10,307 nucleotides of DNA from VAUL01 sp964603155 (GCA_964603155.1 CAZRTZ010000073.1:1-10307), one strand, 5' to 3'. Positions 1 to 6,150 are shown, counted from the stretch's first letter. The notes: generated by a model not told the origin, from the sequence alone. Translations and numbers: made by a program.

Positions 1-350
1 GGTTCGCGGTGGTCGCCGCCGAGGTGCGCAAACTGGCGGAGCGCAGCCAGAAAGCGGCCGGGGAGATCAACGAACTGTCGACCAGCAGCGTCGATGTCGC
101 CGAGCAGGCCGGCCGGATTCTCGGCGCCCTGGTGCCGAATATCCAGCGCACCGCCGAACTGGTGCAGGAGATCAGCGCGGCCAGTCGCGAGCAGGATGCC
201 GGCGCCGAACAGATCAACAGGAGCATCCAGCAGTTGGACACGGTCATCCAGCAAAATGCCTCATCTTCGGAGGAGATGGCCTCGACCTCCGAGGAGCTTT
301 CGTCACAAGCGGAGCAACTGCAAGTGCGCATGGCTCAATTCAAGGTGAGC
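1..350 (+). repeat. Direct repeat, copy 1 (in MCP-1)
   Basis: This coding stretch aligns without gaps to 8571-8920 (constant offset 8570), both encoding MCP signalling-domain sequence. Nucleotide identity is high, with most changes at third codon positions. It reflects gene duplication, not a mobile element. Confidence 0.8.
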
Positions 351-509
351 GCCCGCCATGTGCAGGCAGGCAGAGCAAAAGCGCAGCCGCGGCTGGCCGC
401 GCCGGCACCGGCTCCGGCCAAAGCGGCGGCGGCCAGGGTGTCATCCGGCGGCAGCGGCGTCACGGCCGGTGGCGCCGATCAACACGACGGCGAGTTCGAG
501 CGTTACTGA
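1..509 (+). CDS. Methyl-accepting chemotaxis protein, C-terminal fragment (MCP-1)
   Basis: This is the 3' part of a chemoreceptor gene that begins outside the window; the first whole codon is at position 3. The visible residues (FAVVAAEVRKLAERSQ onward) are the descending arm of the cytoplasmic signalling hairpin, just past the tip that contacts CheA and CheW. Heptad-rich helices follow, with typical methylation-region character (SSSEEMAST, EELSSQAEQL). A roughly 50-residue Ala/Pro-rich tail ends in EFERY, which fits the x-[HFYW]-x2-[HFYW] pattern of the CheR-binding pentapeptide. The first 116 residues align without gaps to the complete MCP at 7421-9055 with about 75% identity by hand count, so the two are recent paralogues. 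The sensor domain is off the window, so the ligand cannot be guessed. A strong hairpin downstream closes its transcript. MCP identity is certain from the sequence. Confidence 0.95.
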   Translation, partial: FAVVAAEVRKLAERSQKAAGEINELSTSSVDVAEQAGRILGALVPNIQRTAELVQEISAASREQDAGAEQINRSIQQLDTVIQQNASSSEEMASTSEELSSQAEQLQVRMAQFKVSARHVQAGRAKAQPRLAAPAPAPAKAAAARVSSGGSGVTAGGADQHDGEFERY

Positions 510-536
510 TCAGCGCCGACGATCTGCAACCCGACA

Positions 537-577
537 GCAAGCGGGGGAGTCCCTTGATACGGGATTCCCCCGCTTGC
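537..577 (+). terminator. Terminator-like hairpin after MCP-1
   Basis: A 17-bp stem (537-553 with 561-577, one G-U wobble) encloses a 7-base loop TTGATAC. The stem core reads GCGGGGGAGTCCC / GGGATTCCCCCGC. It begins 27 bases after the MCP-1 stop codon. No clear T-tract follows (GCATATGCC comes next), so it may act with Rho, as a 3'-end stabiliser, or in both directions rather than as a classical intrinsic terminator. Confidence 0.7.
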
Positions 578-588
578 ATATGCCCTGC

Positions 589-620
589 AACCGATTTTGA
601 CCTTGCCGACAAAATCGGTT
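589..620. repeat. Perfect 11-bp inverted repeat in the kinase leader
   Basis: AACCGATTTTG (589-599) and CAAAATCGGTT (610-620) are exact reverse complements separated by 10 bases. The repeat sits 36 bp upstream of the kinase start codon, in the only space available for an operon promoter. It could be a dimeric-regulator operator or an RNA hairpin; ATTTCTTA follows, which is too weak for a confident terminator. A poor -35/-10 candidate (TTGCCG 603-608, 18-base gap, TACGAT 627-632) would overlap its right half, as an operator would. The function is inference. Confidence 0.55.
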
Positions 621-656
621 ATTTCTTACGATCTATCGCCTCGTTCAGGGTACGGC

Positions 657-2141
657 ATGATCCTTCAACTGACCAAGATCCGCACCAAGCTCACGGCGCT
701 GCTGTTGCTGTCGAGTCTGGTTGCGACCTCCATCGCCAGCGGCGCGCTCTCCCTCTACTGGGTCAGCCTGCGTCTGACTGCGTTGGGGGACGATCTGGAA
801 ACCACCGCCAATGCCCTGGGCAAGACTTGCCATGCCACCATCGCCTTCAACGTCCCCGAAGAGACCAATCGACTGCTGCTAACCCTCAAGAGGAAGCCGA
901 CGGTCGTCCAAGCGCGCATCCTTGCCCCGGAAACCCAAACGTTCGCCGAATATCTGCGCGACGGCCAGCCGGCCGTGGATGCTGCGCTCCCCCCGCCACC
1001 CTACCCCGCGCGCCGGGTTGGCTGGAACTCCCTGGAAGTCGTGACCGAGATCGTGCGGGACGGCGAACGCATCGGCCTTTTCTATGTGCGCGACGATATG
1101 GCCACGATCTGGTCGTCGTTGTCTGCCCTGCTGCTGGTCATTCCGCTGGTCGTCCTCGGGGCGCTGGGGGTCACTTATGCGGCTATGCGTCGACTTCAGC
1201 GTGGGATGACCCTGCCGATCACGGCGCTTGCCGAGACGGCGGCGCAAGTTTCGCAAGGGAGGAACTATGCGCTGCGCGCCGAAAAGCAAAGCCCCGACGA
1301 AATCGGCGAACTGACTGATGCCTTCAACACGATGCTTGGCGAGATCGAGGCGGGCAACACGGCGCTCGAGAATTACCACAACCGGCTCGAAGCCTTGGTC
1401 CAGGAGCGCACGGCGGCGCTTCACCAAGCCCAGGAGCAGTTGGTCCAGAAGGAACGCCTCGCCGTCCTCGGCCAACTGACCGCCACGGTCAGCCATGAAC
1501 TTCGCAATCCCATGGGCTCTATCAGCAACGCCCTGTTCAACCTGCAACTGGCTCTGGAAGCGGACCGCCGGGACCTGGTCGACAGTTCCCTGAGCGTGGC
1601 CAACCGCAACGTCGAACGCTGCGACCGGATCATCGGCGAACTGCTCGACTACAGTCGCAAGGGGAAGCTTGTCGAACGGGAGATCGAGGTCGATCCGTGG
1701 CTGCAGGAATTGCTCGAAGAGATGATCTGGCCGGCGCAAATCCGGCTGCACACCGACCTCCGGAGCGGAGCCTGTTTTCACGGCGACGGCGACCGCCTGC
1801 GGCGGGCGGTTCTCAACGTGATCATTAATGCCCAGCAGGCGCTGCAGGACGCCGAGATCCCGGAGAAAACCGTCCAGGTCATCACCCGGGTCGTTGGCGA
1901 TCGGCTGCACATCGTCATCGAAGACAATGGTCCCGGAATCCCCGAGGAACTGCGCGGAAGGATCTTCGAACCGCTGTTCAGCACCAAGGTTTATGGTATC
2001 GGATTGGGGATGGCCGCGGTCGAGGAGATCATGCGTTGTCACGACGGAGGTGTCGAATTGCATTCCCCGGAGGGGGGCGGCTGTCGCTTTATCCTCTGGA
2101 TACCGTTCAAAACCACCCATGGGGCGAAAAATGCCGACTGA
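657..2141 (+). CDS. CHASE8-like, HAMP-containing sensor histidine kinase
   Basis: A 494-residue membrane histidine kinase that autophosphorylates and passes phosphate to a receiver, most likely the next gene product. Order: TM1 about 11-35; periplasmic domain about 40-148 resembling CHASE8, the sensor fold of YfiN-type diguanylate cyclases (ETTANALGKTCHATIAFN, then an ILAPETQTFAEY segment); TM2 about 152-177; HAMP about 178-231; coiled coil; HisKA with H-box VSHELRNPMG (His280); and an HATPase domain. The HATPase shows the N-box NVIINAQQAL, G1 DNGPGIPEE (Asp423), F-box FEPLFSTK and G2 GIGLGM. All catalytic boxes are present, so it should be active. The start at ATG 657 is preferred because AGGG lies 6 bases upstream; an in-frame TTG at 597 lies in the inverted repeat and would add 20 non-membrane residues. 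The stop overlaps the next gene by 11 bp, indicating translational coupling. Kinase assignment is certain; the CHASE8 call is by pattern. Confidence 0.93.
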   Translation: MILQLTKIRTKLTALLLLSSLVATSIASGALSLYWVSLRLTALGDDLETTANALGKTCHATIAFNVPEETNRLLLTLKRKPTVVQARILAPETQTFAEYLRDGQPAVDAALPPPPYPARRVGWNSLEVVTEIVRDGERIGLFYVRDDMATIWSSLSALLLVIPLVVLGALGVTYAAMRRLQRGMTLPITALAETAAQVSQGRNYALRAEKQSPDEIGELTDAFNTMLGEIEAGNTALENYHNRLEALVQERTAALHQAQEQLVQKERLAVLGQLTATVSHELRNPMGSISNALFNLQLALEADRRDLVDSSLSVANRNVERCDRIIGELLDYSRKGKLVEREIEVDPWLQELLEEMIWPAQIRLHTDLRSGACFHGDGDRLRRAVLNVIINAQQALQDAEIPEKTVQVITRVVGDRLHIVIEDNGPGIPEELRGRIFEPLFSTKVYGIGLGMAAVEEIMRCHDGGVELHSPEGGGCRFILWIPFKTTHGAKNAD

Positions 2142-2499
2142 AAGAAAAATTCTGATTGTCGAGGACGATGTCGATTTTGCCGGGACGCTGACTCTCCCGT
2201 TGGAAATGCGCCATCACTCGGTGCAGATCGCGTACAACGGCTTCGAAGCCATCAGAATCTCGCAGGACCAGGCGTTCGACGTCTGTTTCCTCGATATCAA
2301 GATGCCGGGGATGACCGGCATCGAATGCCTGCGCAAGATCAAGGAACTCCTCCCCGCAACGACTCGTTTCGTCATGATGACCGGGTTCCGCGATGAGGCG
2401 CTGTTCGAAGAGGCCCGCCAGGCCGGAGCCCGGGAGATTCTGCTCAAGCCGTTCAAGATGGCCGAATTTCTGCGCTGGGCCGAAGAGCTGAGCGACTGA
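2131..2499 (+). CDS. Single-domain response regulator (receiver only)
   Basis: A 122-residue receiver domain with no output domain. The phosphorylation site is complete: acidic pocket EDD (11-13), phospho-acceptor Asp55 in FLDIKMPG, switch Thr84 in MMTG and Lys106 in LLKPF. It overlaps the 3' end of the kinase gene by 11 bp, so it is almost surely that kinase's partner. The start ATG 2131 has GGGGCG just upstream; an in-frame ATG at 2119 would add only four residues (MGRK). With no DNA-binding or enzymatic domain, the output must come from a protein interaction, for example phosphorelay to a histidine phosphotransferase, feedback on the kinase as a phosphate sink, or binding to a motility or c-di-GMP component. 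Which of these applies is not visible here. Confidence 0.92.
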   Translation: MPTERKILIVEDDVDFAGTLTLPLEMRHHSVQIAYNGFEAIRISQDQAFDVCFLDIKMPGMTGIECLRKIKELLPATTRFVMMTGFRDEALFEEARQAGAREILLKPFKMAEFLRWAEELSD

Positions 2500-2510
2500 A
2501 AGGGCCCGCG

Positions 2511-3089
2511 TTGTCCATCGTTCGCCACATACCGCGAATCCTCGCGGCGTTGGGTCTGCTCGCCCTGATCTGGTGCGGCCCGGGAGGGCTGCGCCCGGCC
2601 CTGGCGCAAACACCCACCCCCCCCACCGATGCCCAGGTCAAGGCGGCGATGGTCTACAATCTGGCCAAATTCGTGGAGTGGCCCGGGGAGAGCCCTGCCG
2701 ACGGTGCCTCGCCGCTGCTCGTCTGCTGGCTGGGTGATGGCCAGCTCTCCACGGAGTTGCAGGCCCTCCAGGGGAAAACCATCCGGAACCGGCCGATTGT
2801 GGTCCGCCAGGCCCGCCAACCGGAAGAGATCGGCAGTTGCCAGCTCCTGGTGATCGATGCGGCGCAACGGGCGCAACTCCCGGCCATTCTGAAACTGGTC
2901 AGGGGGAGCAATACCTTTGCCATCAGCGATATGCAGGGTTTTGCCGACGCCGGCGGCATGCTCGGCTTTGTCACCGAGGCGGGCAGGGTCCGCTTCGAAA
3001 TCAATCTTGAGGCGATCAATGCAACCAGTCTCAAGGTCAGTTCCCAGGTTCTCAGTCTGGCGGTGAGCGTGAAGGGCGGTACCTATTGA
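2511..3089 (+). CDS. YfiR/DUF4154-family periplasmic protein
   Basis: A 192-residue exported protein of the YfiR (DUF4154) family. A signal peptide (about 1-32, hydrophobic core LAALGLLALIW, probable cleavage ALA|Q) leads into the family signature AAMVYNLAKFVEWP (45-58). Next come a WLGDG segment, a GKTIRNRPIVVR segment, SDMQGFADAGGM (139-150) and the C-terminal FEINLEAINATSLKVSSQVL. Cys72 and Cys110 fall where a structural disulfide is expected in Pseudomonas YfiR. In known systems YfiR sits in the periplasm and represses a CHASE8-bearing diguanylate cyclase; here the CHASE8-like neighbour is a histidine kinase, so the likely target differs. The start is TTG 2511: AAAGGG lies 7 bases upstream, no ATG in this frame precedes the signal peptide, and the gap from the receiver stop is only 11 bp. 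Family is confident; the partner is inference. Confidence 0.88.
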   Translation: MSIVRHIPRILAALGLLALIWCGPGGLRPALAQTPTPPTDAQVKAAMVYNLAKFVEWPGESPADGASPLLVCWLGDGQLSTELQALQGKTIRNRPIVVRQARQPEEIGSCQLLVIDAAQRAQLPAILKLVRGSNTFAISDMQGFADAGGMLGFVTEAGRVRFEINLEAINATSLKVSSQVLSLAVSVKGGTY

Positions 3090-3114
3090 AAATCGATGGA
3101 GTGACCGGATATTC

Positions 3115-3120
3115 GAGGAG
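3115..3120 (+). promoter_or_regulatory. Shine-Dalgarno that sets the TonB-receptor start
   Basis: GAGGAG lies 7 bases before ATG 3128. It decides the start over an in-frame TTG at 3086, which overlaps the YfiR stop, has no comparable site and would place 14 extra residues before the signal peptide. Confidence 0.75.
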
Positions 3121-3127
3121 CGTCCTT

Positions 3128-5131
3128 ATGCGCACAGCCCATTTGCTGGGCGGCTCTTTTCTGCTGTTTGTCCTCGTCACGGGAGGGAACGCGGCCGCAT
3201 CAACACCCCAGAACAACCTGTTCGAAATGAGCCTTGAGCAGCTGTTGGAAATCAAGGTGATCAGTGTCGACAAGGCGCTGAAATCGCTGGAGGACACCCC
3301 GGCTGCGATGTATGTCGTCACCCGTGACGATATCCGTGCCTCCGGCGCGGAAACCATCGCCGATGCCCTGCGACTTGTTCCCGGCCTGCATGTCGGCCAG
3401 GTGACCGCCAGCAGTTTGGCGGTCGGCGCCCGGGGACTCAATGGCAGATACAACAATAAATTCCTGATCCTCATCGACGGCCGTTCCGCATTCAGCCAAC
3501 TCTACAACGGCATCAGCTGGGACGCCGCGGACGTGCCTCTCGAACAGATCGAGCGCATCGAAATCGTCCGTGGCCCCGGGGGAAGCCTCTGGGAAAGCAA
3601 GGCCATGAACGGTATCGTCAACGTCATTACCCAAAATTCCCGCGCCACCATCGGCACCACGGTGCAGGGCGAAGCCGGGAACGAGCACCGGGCCGGCGCC
3701 CTGATTCAACATGGAGCCGAACTGGGTGAGGGAGTCACGTTGCGAGCCTGGGGAGCATACGATGAGTGGGACGGCCTGGCCCTGCCGGCAGGCGATTCCG
3801 TGCGTGACGGCTACAAGCAGGAGCGCGGCGGTTTTCGTCTCGACTGGCAGGTCGCCGACAATCAAACCTTCATGCTGTCCGGAGATCTCTTCACCAGAGA
3901 CGTTGACGACAGTGTGCCCCTGGTCGACCTTACGGCCCCCGGGTTGCGACGCCTCGATACGAGCGGAGAGGAGCATGACGGCGGCTCTCTGCTCGGCCGC
4001 TGGGACTGGCAGCGGGGAGCGGGCGAGACCGTTTCGCTGCAGGGTTATTACAGCCATGCCAAGGTCAGCTCGGCCCTGTTGGATTACACCTGCGACACCA
4101 TCGATGTGGAGCTGAACCATCAACTGCCGGTCGGTGATCGCAACACGGTCAACTGGGGCGCCGGCTTTCGCTACCTCTATGACGACACCGAGGGGCAGAA
4201 CGGCCTTCACTACGATCCGGACGACTACGACTTCAAGGCATACAGTCTTTATCTCCAGGACGAATTTGCCGCCGTTCCGGACAAACTCTTTCTGACTTTC
4301 GGCGTCAAAGCGGAACACAACTCCTACACCGACTGGGAATTCCAGCCAACTGCGCGCCTGTTGTGGAAAGCCGCCCCGGGGCATAACCTGTGGGGCGCGG
4401 TAAGCCGGACCGTGCGTACCCCGTCACGTTCGGATGTCGCCATCGATATGATCGCCACCGCTTATCCGGGTTTTCTGCCAACAGTCGTGAACGCACTGGG
4501 AAACCCTGACATCGATGCGGAGAAGGCCGTTACCTGGGAAGCCGGCTACCGTACGGTGCCAAATACCTGGAGCAGCCTGGACCTTACGGTTTACTACACG
4601 CGCTACGACGACCTGATCCGCAACATCCCCGGAACTCCTTACCGACAGATGGCCCCCGCCCCCCCGCGCGTCGTCCTGCCGGTCTTGTTCGAAAACTCCC
4701 TGGAAGGTGACAGCACCGGCTTCGAGATCGCCTTGAAACTCGAACCTGCCAACTGGTGGCGAATCAATCTCAACTACACCTGGCAGAATACCAATCTCGA
4801 CGAAAAACAGCGCGGCAGTCGCGCCAGCACCTCCCAGGAAGCGAGTTTCCCCGAACATCAGGCCAATCTTCTTGCCAATTTCAAGCTGAACGAGAAATGG
4901 CAGTTGGGCACGGTGTTGCGCTACGTGGGGAAAGTGGAAGAATCCGGGATTCCGGCCTATGTTGAGGGGGATCTCAACCTCTTCTGGCAGCCGTCCAAAA
5001 ACCTGGACATGACCGTCTCCGTGCGCAATCTTTTCGACGCCCAGCATCCCGAATATCCGAAAGCCGCTTTTGCGGATGTCCCGCTCGAGGTGGAGCGCAG
5101 TGTCGTCGCGAAGGTGACCTGGAAGTTTTGA
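3128..5131 (+). CDS. TonB-dependent outer-membrane receptor
   Basis: A 667-residue outer-membrane active transporter. A signal peptide (MRTAHLLGGSFLLFVLV, cleavage near AAAS) is followed by a short periplasmic stretch, then a plug domain about 45-170. The plug shows DTPAAMYVVTRDDI, ADALRLVPGLHV, LILIDGRSAFS and the hallmark IERIEIVRGPGGSLW followed by MNGIVNVIT. The rest is an aromatic-rich beta-barrel ending in Phe (VVAKVTWKF), the usual BAM recognition end. Plug and barrel both look complete. The plug is of the type often seen beside YfiR/DUF4154 genes in Proteobacteria. No transport genes such as an ABC system, siderophore reductase or TonB/ExbBD are adjacent, so the substrate is unknown. 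It is the last gene of the operon with the kinase, receiver and YfiR homologue (38 bp after the YfiR stop). It may import a ligand, signal its presence, or both. Confidence 0.93.
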   Translation: MRTAHLLGGSFLLFVLVTGGNAAASTPQNNLFEMSLEQLLEIKVISVDKALKSLEDTPAAMYVVTRDDIRASGAETIADALRLVPGLHVGQVTASSLAVGARGLNGRYNNKFLILIDGRSAFSQLYNGISWDAADVPLEQIERIEIVRGPGGSLWESKAMNGIVNVITQNSRATIGTTVQGEAGNEHRAGALIQHGAELGEGVTLRAWGAYDEWDGLALPAGDSVRDGYKQERGGFRLDWQVADNQTFMLSGDLFTRDVDDSVPLVDLTAPGLRRLDTSGEEHDGGSLLGRWDWQRGAGETVSLQGYYSHAKVSSALLDYTCDTIDVELNHQLPVGDRNTVNWGAGFRYLYDDTEGQNGLHYDPDDYDFKAYSLYLQDEFAAVPDKLFLTFGVKAEHNSYTDWEFQPTARLLWKAAPGHNLWGAVSRTVRTPSRSDVAIDMIATAYPGFLPTVVNALGNPDIDAEKAVTWEAGYRTVPNTWSSLDLTVYYTRYDDLIRNIPGTPYRQMAPAPPRVVLPVLFENSLEGDSTGFEIALKLEPANWWRINLNYTWQNTNLDEKQRGSRASTSQEASFPEHQANLLANFKLNEKWQLGTVLRYVGKVEESGIPAYVEGDLNLFWQPSKNLDMTVSVRNLFDAQHPEYPKAAFADVPLEVERSVVAKVTWKF

Positions 5132-5135
5132 TCGC

Positions 5136-5182
5136 GGTTATAACCAAACGATGCGTACCGCGACCGGCCATAACTTTGGTTA
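5136..5182. repeat. Inverted repeats after the TonB-receptor gene
   Basis: GGTTATAACC (5136-5145) is a perfect 10-bp palindrome starting 4 bases after the stop codon. Overlapping it, TAACCAAA (5141-5148) pairs with TTTGGTTA (5175-5182), an 8-bp inverted repeat with a 26-base spacer. This could be a 3'-UTR structure or a regulator site. Nothing shows which. Confidence 0.4.
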
Positions 5183-5204
5183 ATATGTAAAAGTTTCGTA
5201 ACAT
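5176..5204 (+). promoter_or_regulatory. Weak sigma-70-type promoter candidate
   Basis: TTGGTT (5176-5181) and TAACAT (5199-5204) are spaced by 17 bases inside the most AT-rich part of the window. The -35 match is poor (3 of 6) and the -10 match fair (4 of 6). A transcript from here would begin near 5211 and run into the terminator at 5239-5280, so it would yield a short RNA or an attenuated leader rather than direct expression of the next gene. Confidence 0.25.
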
Positions 5205-5238
5205 TGCCTAGTTAAAAAGAGTATCCCGAAACACTCCC

Positions 5239-5280
5239 AAACCTTTGTTATGCCCCGTGCATGGCAAAGGTTTTTTGTTT
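5239..5280 (+). terminator. Intrinsic terminator
   Basis: A 15-bp stem (5239-5253 with 5259-5273, two T-G wobbles) with loop CCCGT runs into TTTTTTGTTTT. The outer stem is AAACCTTTG / CAAAGGTTT. This is the clearest intrinsic terminator in the window. It starts 107 bases after the TonB-receptor stop and separates that operon from the chemosensory operon. Confidence 0.88.
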
Positions 5281-5316
5281 TCAATTTTTTCCTTTAAGAT
5301 CAGCATGTTGCACTGT

Positions 5317-5332
5317 TGGCGCAGTGGTTGCT
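5317..5332 (+). promoter_or_regulatory. Sigma-54-like -24/-12 promoter
   Basis: TGGCGCAGTGGTTGCT matches the RpoN pattern TGGCAC-N5-TTGCW with correct GG-to-GC spacing. It lies between the terminator and the first chemosensory gene, where a promoter is required. The predicted transcription start (about 5343) falls only about two bases before ATG 5345, so the message would be nearly leaderless, consistent with the absence of a good Shine-Dalgarno there. RpoN control of motility and chemotaxis genes is common in Geobacter relatives; for this gene it is inference from one site. Confidence 0.45.
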
Positions 5333-5344
5333 GACAAGCAGGGC

Positions 5345-5779
5345 ATGAAGCCTGTTTCCGCAAAGACCTCGCCGGCACTGATCGGCACCAAAAGCATCCT
5401 GGTCGTCGACAAGGAAATTCACCGTCGCCGGCGGATCGAGTTCCTGATCCGGATGGCCGGGCACGACCCCCACGGTGTCGTCGACGAACTGGAGGCGGTC
5501 AATTGGTTGCACACCGTCTCGGCGGAAAAGCCCGCGGCACTCGTCGTTCTCCCCTCGCTTAATGAGCAGGGTCGCGCCGTGCTGCACGCCGCTGCTTCGG
5601 TGAGGATGCAAATCCCGGTGGTCGATGTGACGATGGCCGCCTGGGAAGATCGCAATAAAACTTACAGTGACATCGTCATCTCTGAAGAACACCTGCTCGA
5701 AACCCTGCGCAATCTGATTATGACCACAGCTTCCGGCGCGGCTCACGGTGCCGGCTTCAATCTGGAGGAAAGTAAATGA
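5345..5779 (+). CDS. Degenerate receiver-like (pseudo-REC) protein
   Basis: A 144-residue protein that reads like a CheY-fold receiver with its active site lost. Residues 17-40 (SILVVDKEIHRRRR...) match the first strand and helix of a receiver. KPAALVVLPSLNEQGR (62-77) matches the strand that normally ends in the phospho-Asp, but Leu/Pro occupies that place. PVVDVTMAAW (91-100) is like the switch strand with Thr96, and the conserved Lys before the last helix is missing (DIVISEEHLLETLRNLI). Phosphorylation is therefore unlikely; a structural or phosphorylation-independent interaction role is more plausible. ATG 5345 is preferred although no good Shine-Dalgarno precedes it; an upstream in-frame ATG (5261) lies inside the terminator stem. 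It overlaps the STAS gene by 4 bp (ATGA), so the two are coupled and probably partners. I do not recognise a named gene. The fold call is by pattern. Confidence 0.7.
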   Translation: MKPVSAKTSPALIGTKSILVVDKEIHRRRRIEFLIRMAGHDPHGVVDELEAVNWLHTVSAEKPAALVVLPSLNEQGRAVLHAAASVRMQIPVVDVTMAAWEDRNKTYSDIVISEEHLLETLRNLIMTTASGAAHGAGFNLEESK

Positions 5780-6150
5780 CGAGTGATGACAACGCGGGCC
5801 AAAGCGCCCCGCACGTAAAATCTGCGATGGCAGCGTCCCCATTCAGGCTGCATTTGAGCGGTGCCGTCGGCAAGCAAGAGATCGAGCAACTGTTCCCGAC
5901 CATCGTCGCCACCATGAAACTGCAGGGGCGGATCGTCCTCGACCTGCAGGGGGCGTCGGCGATTGATACCCATGCCATCACGGTGCTGTGCGGGATCCAC
6001 CGGTACGTGACCAGCCGCGGCGCGACAATCGAACTCGAGGGCGTTCGGTCCGGGCTGCTCGATGAAGCGATTGCCGGCAACAGCGGATTCGCCCCGTGGG
6101 CGGTCTGCTCGATCGGGAAACATTCCTCGTGCCTGTGGGCGCGCAACTAA
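5776..6150 (+). CDS. STAS-domain protein
   Basis: A 124-residue cytoplasmic protein built around one STAS domain (about 22-105). It shows LHLSGAVGKQEIEQL, the strand GRIVLDLQGASAID (51-64), then ITVLCGIHRYVTSRGATIEL. STAS proteins act as switchable protein-interaction modules, as in SpoIIAA-type anti-anti-sigma factors. The motif that in those proteins reads DSSG is DTHA here (64-67), so the usual phospho-Ser is His and only Thr65 could be a hydroxyl site. After the fold a short tail carries two cysteines (Cys111, Cys119) ending CLWARN. GGAGGA lies upstream of ATG 5776, and the start overlaps the previous stop (ATGA). Its place between a pseudo-receiver and CheY suggests a role in chemosensory signalling rather than sigma-factor control, though no kinase or phosphatase partner of the SpoIIAB/RsbW or PP2C type is visible. 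Confidence 0.8.
   Translation: MTSDDNAGQSAPHVKSAMAASPFRLHLSGAVGKQEIEQLFPTIVATMKLQGRIVLDLQGASAIDTHAITVLCGIHRYVTSRGATIELEGVRSGLLDEAIAGNSGFAPWAVCSIGKHSSCLWARN

Noticed and set aside
597..656. Extended N-terminus of the kinase from TTG 597
   Set aside because: The TTG sits in the inverted repeat, lacks a Shine-Dalgarno, and the added residues precede a normal N-terminal membrane anchor. ATG 657 with AGGG is better.
879..2120. A 413-codon open frame on the minus strand opposite the kinase
   Set aside because: It lies wholly antisense to a kinase with every catalytic box intact. It has no recognisable domain and its composition is typical of GC-rich antisense frames.
3200..4384. A 394-codon open frame on the minus strand opposite the TonB receptor
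   Set aside because: It is antisense to a clear plug and barrel, has no known motif and no convincing start signal; this is a GC-bias artefact.
5176..5280. c-di-GMP (GEMM) riboswitch before the chemosensory operon
   Set aside because: This would fit the biology of the clade, but I do not see the conserved GEMM core or its tetraloop-receptor motifs; only a simple terminator hairpin is visible.
5261..5344. Extended start of the pseudo-receiver gene at ATG 5261
   Set aside because: This ATG is inside the terminator stem, and the added residues (MAKVFCFQFFPLRS...) are encoded by the terminator T-tract.
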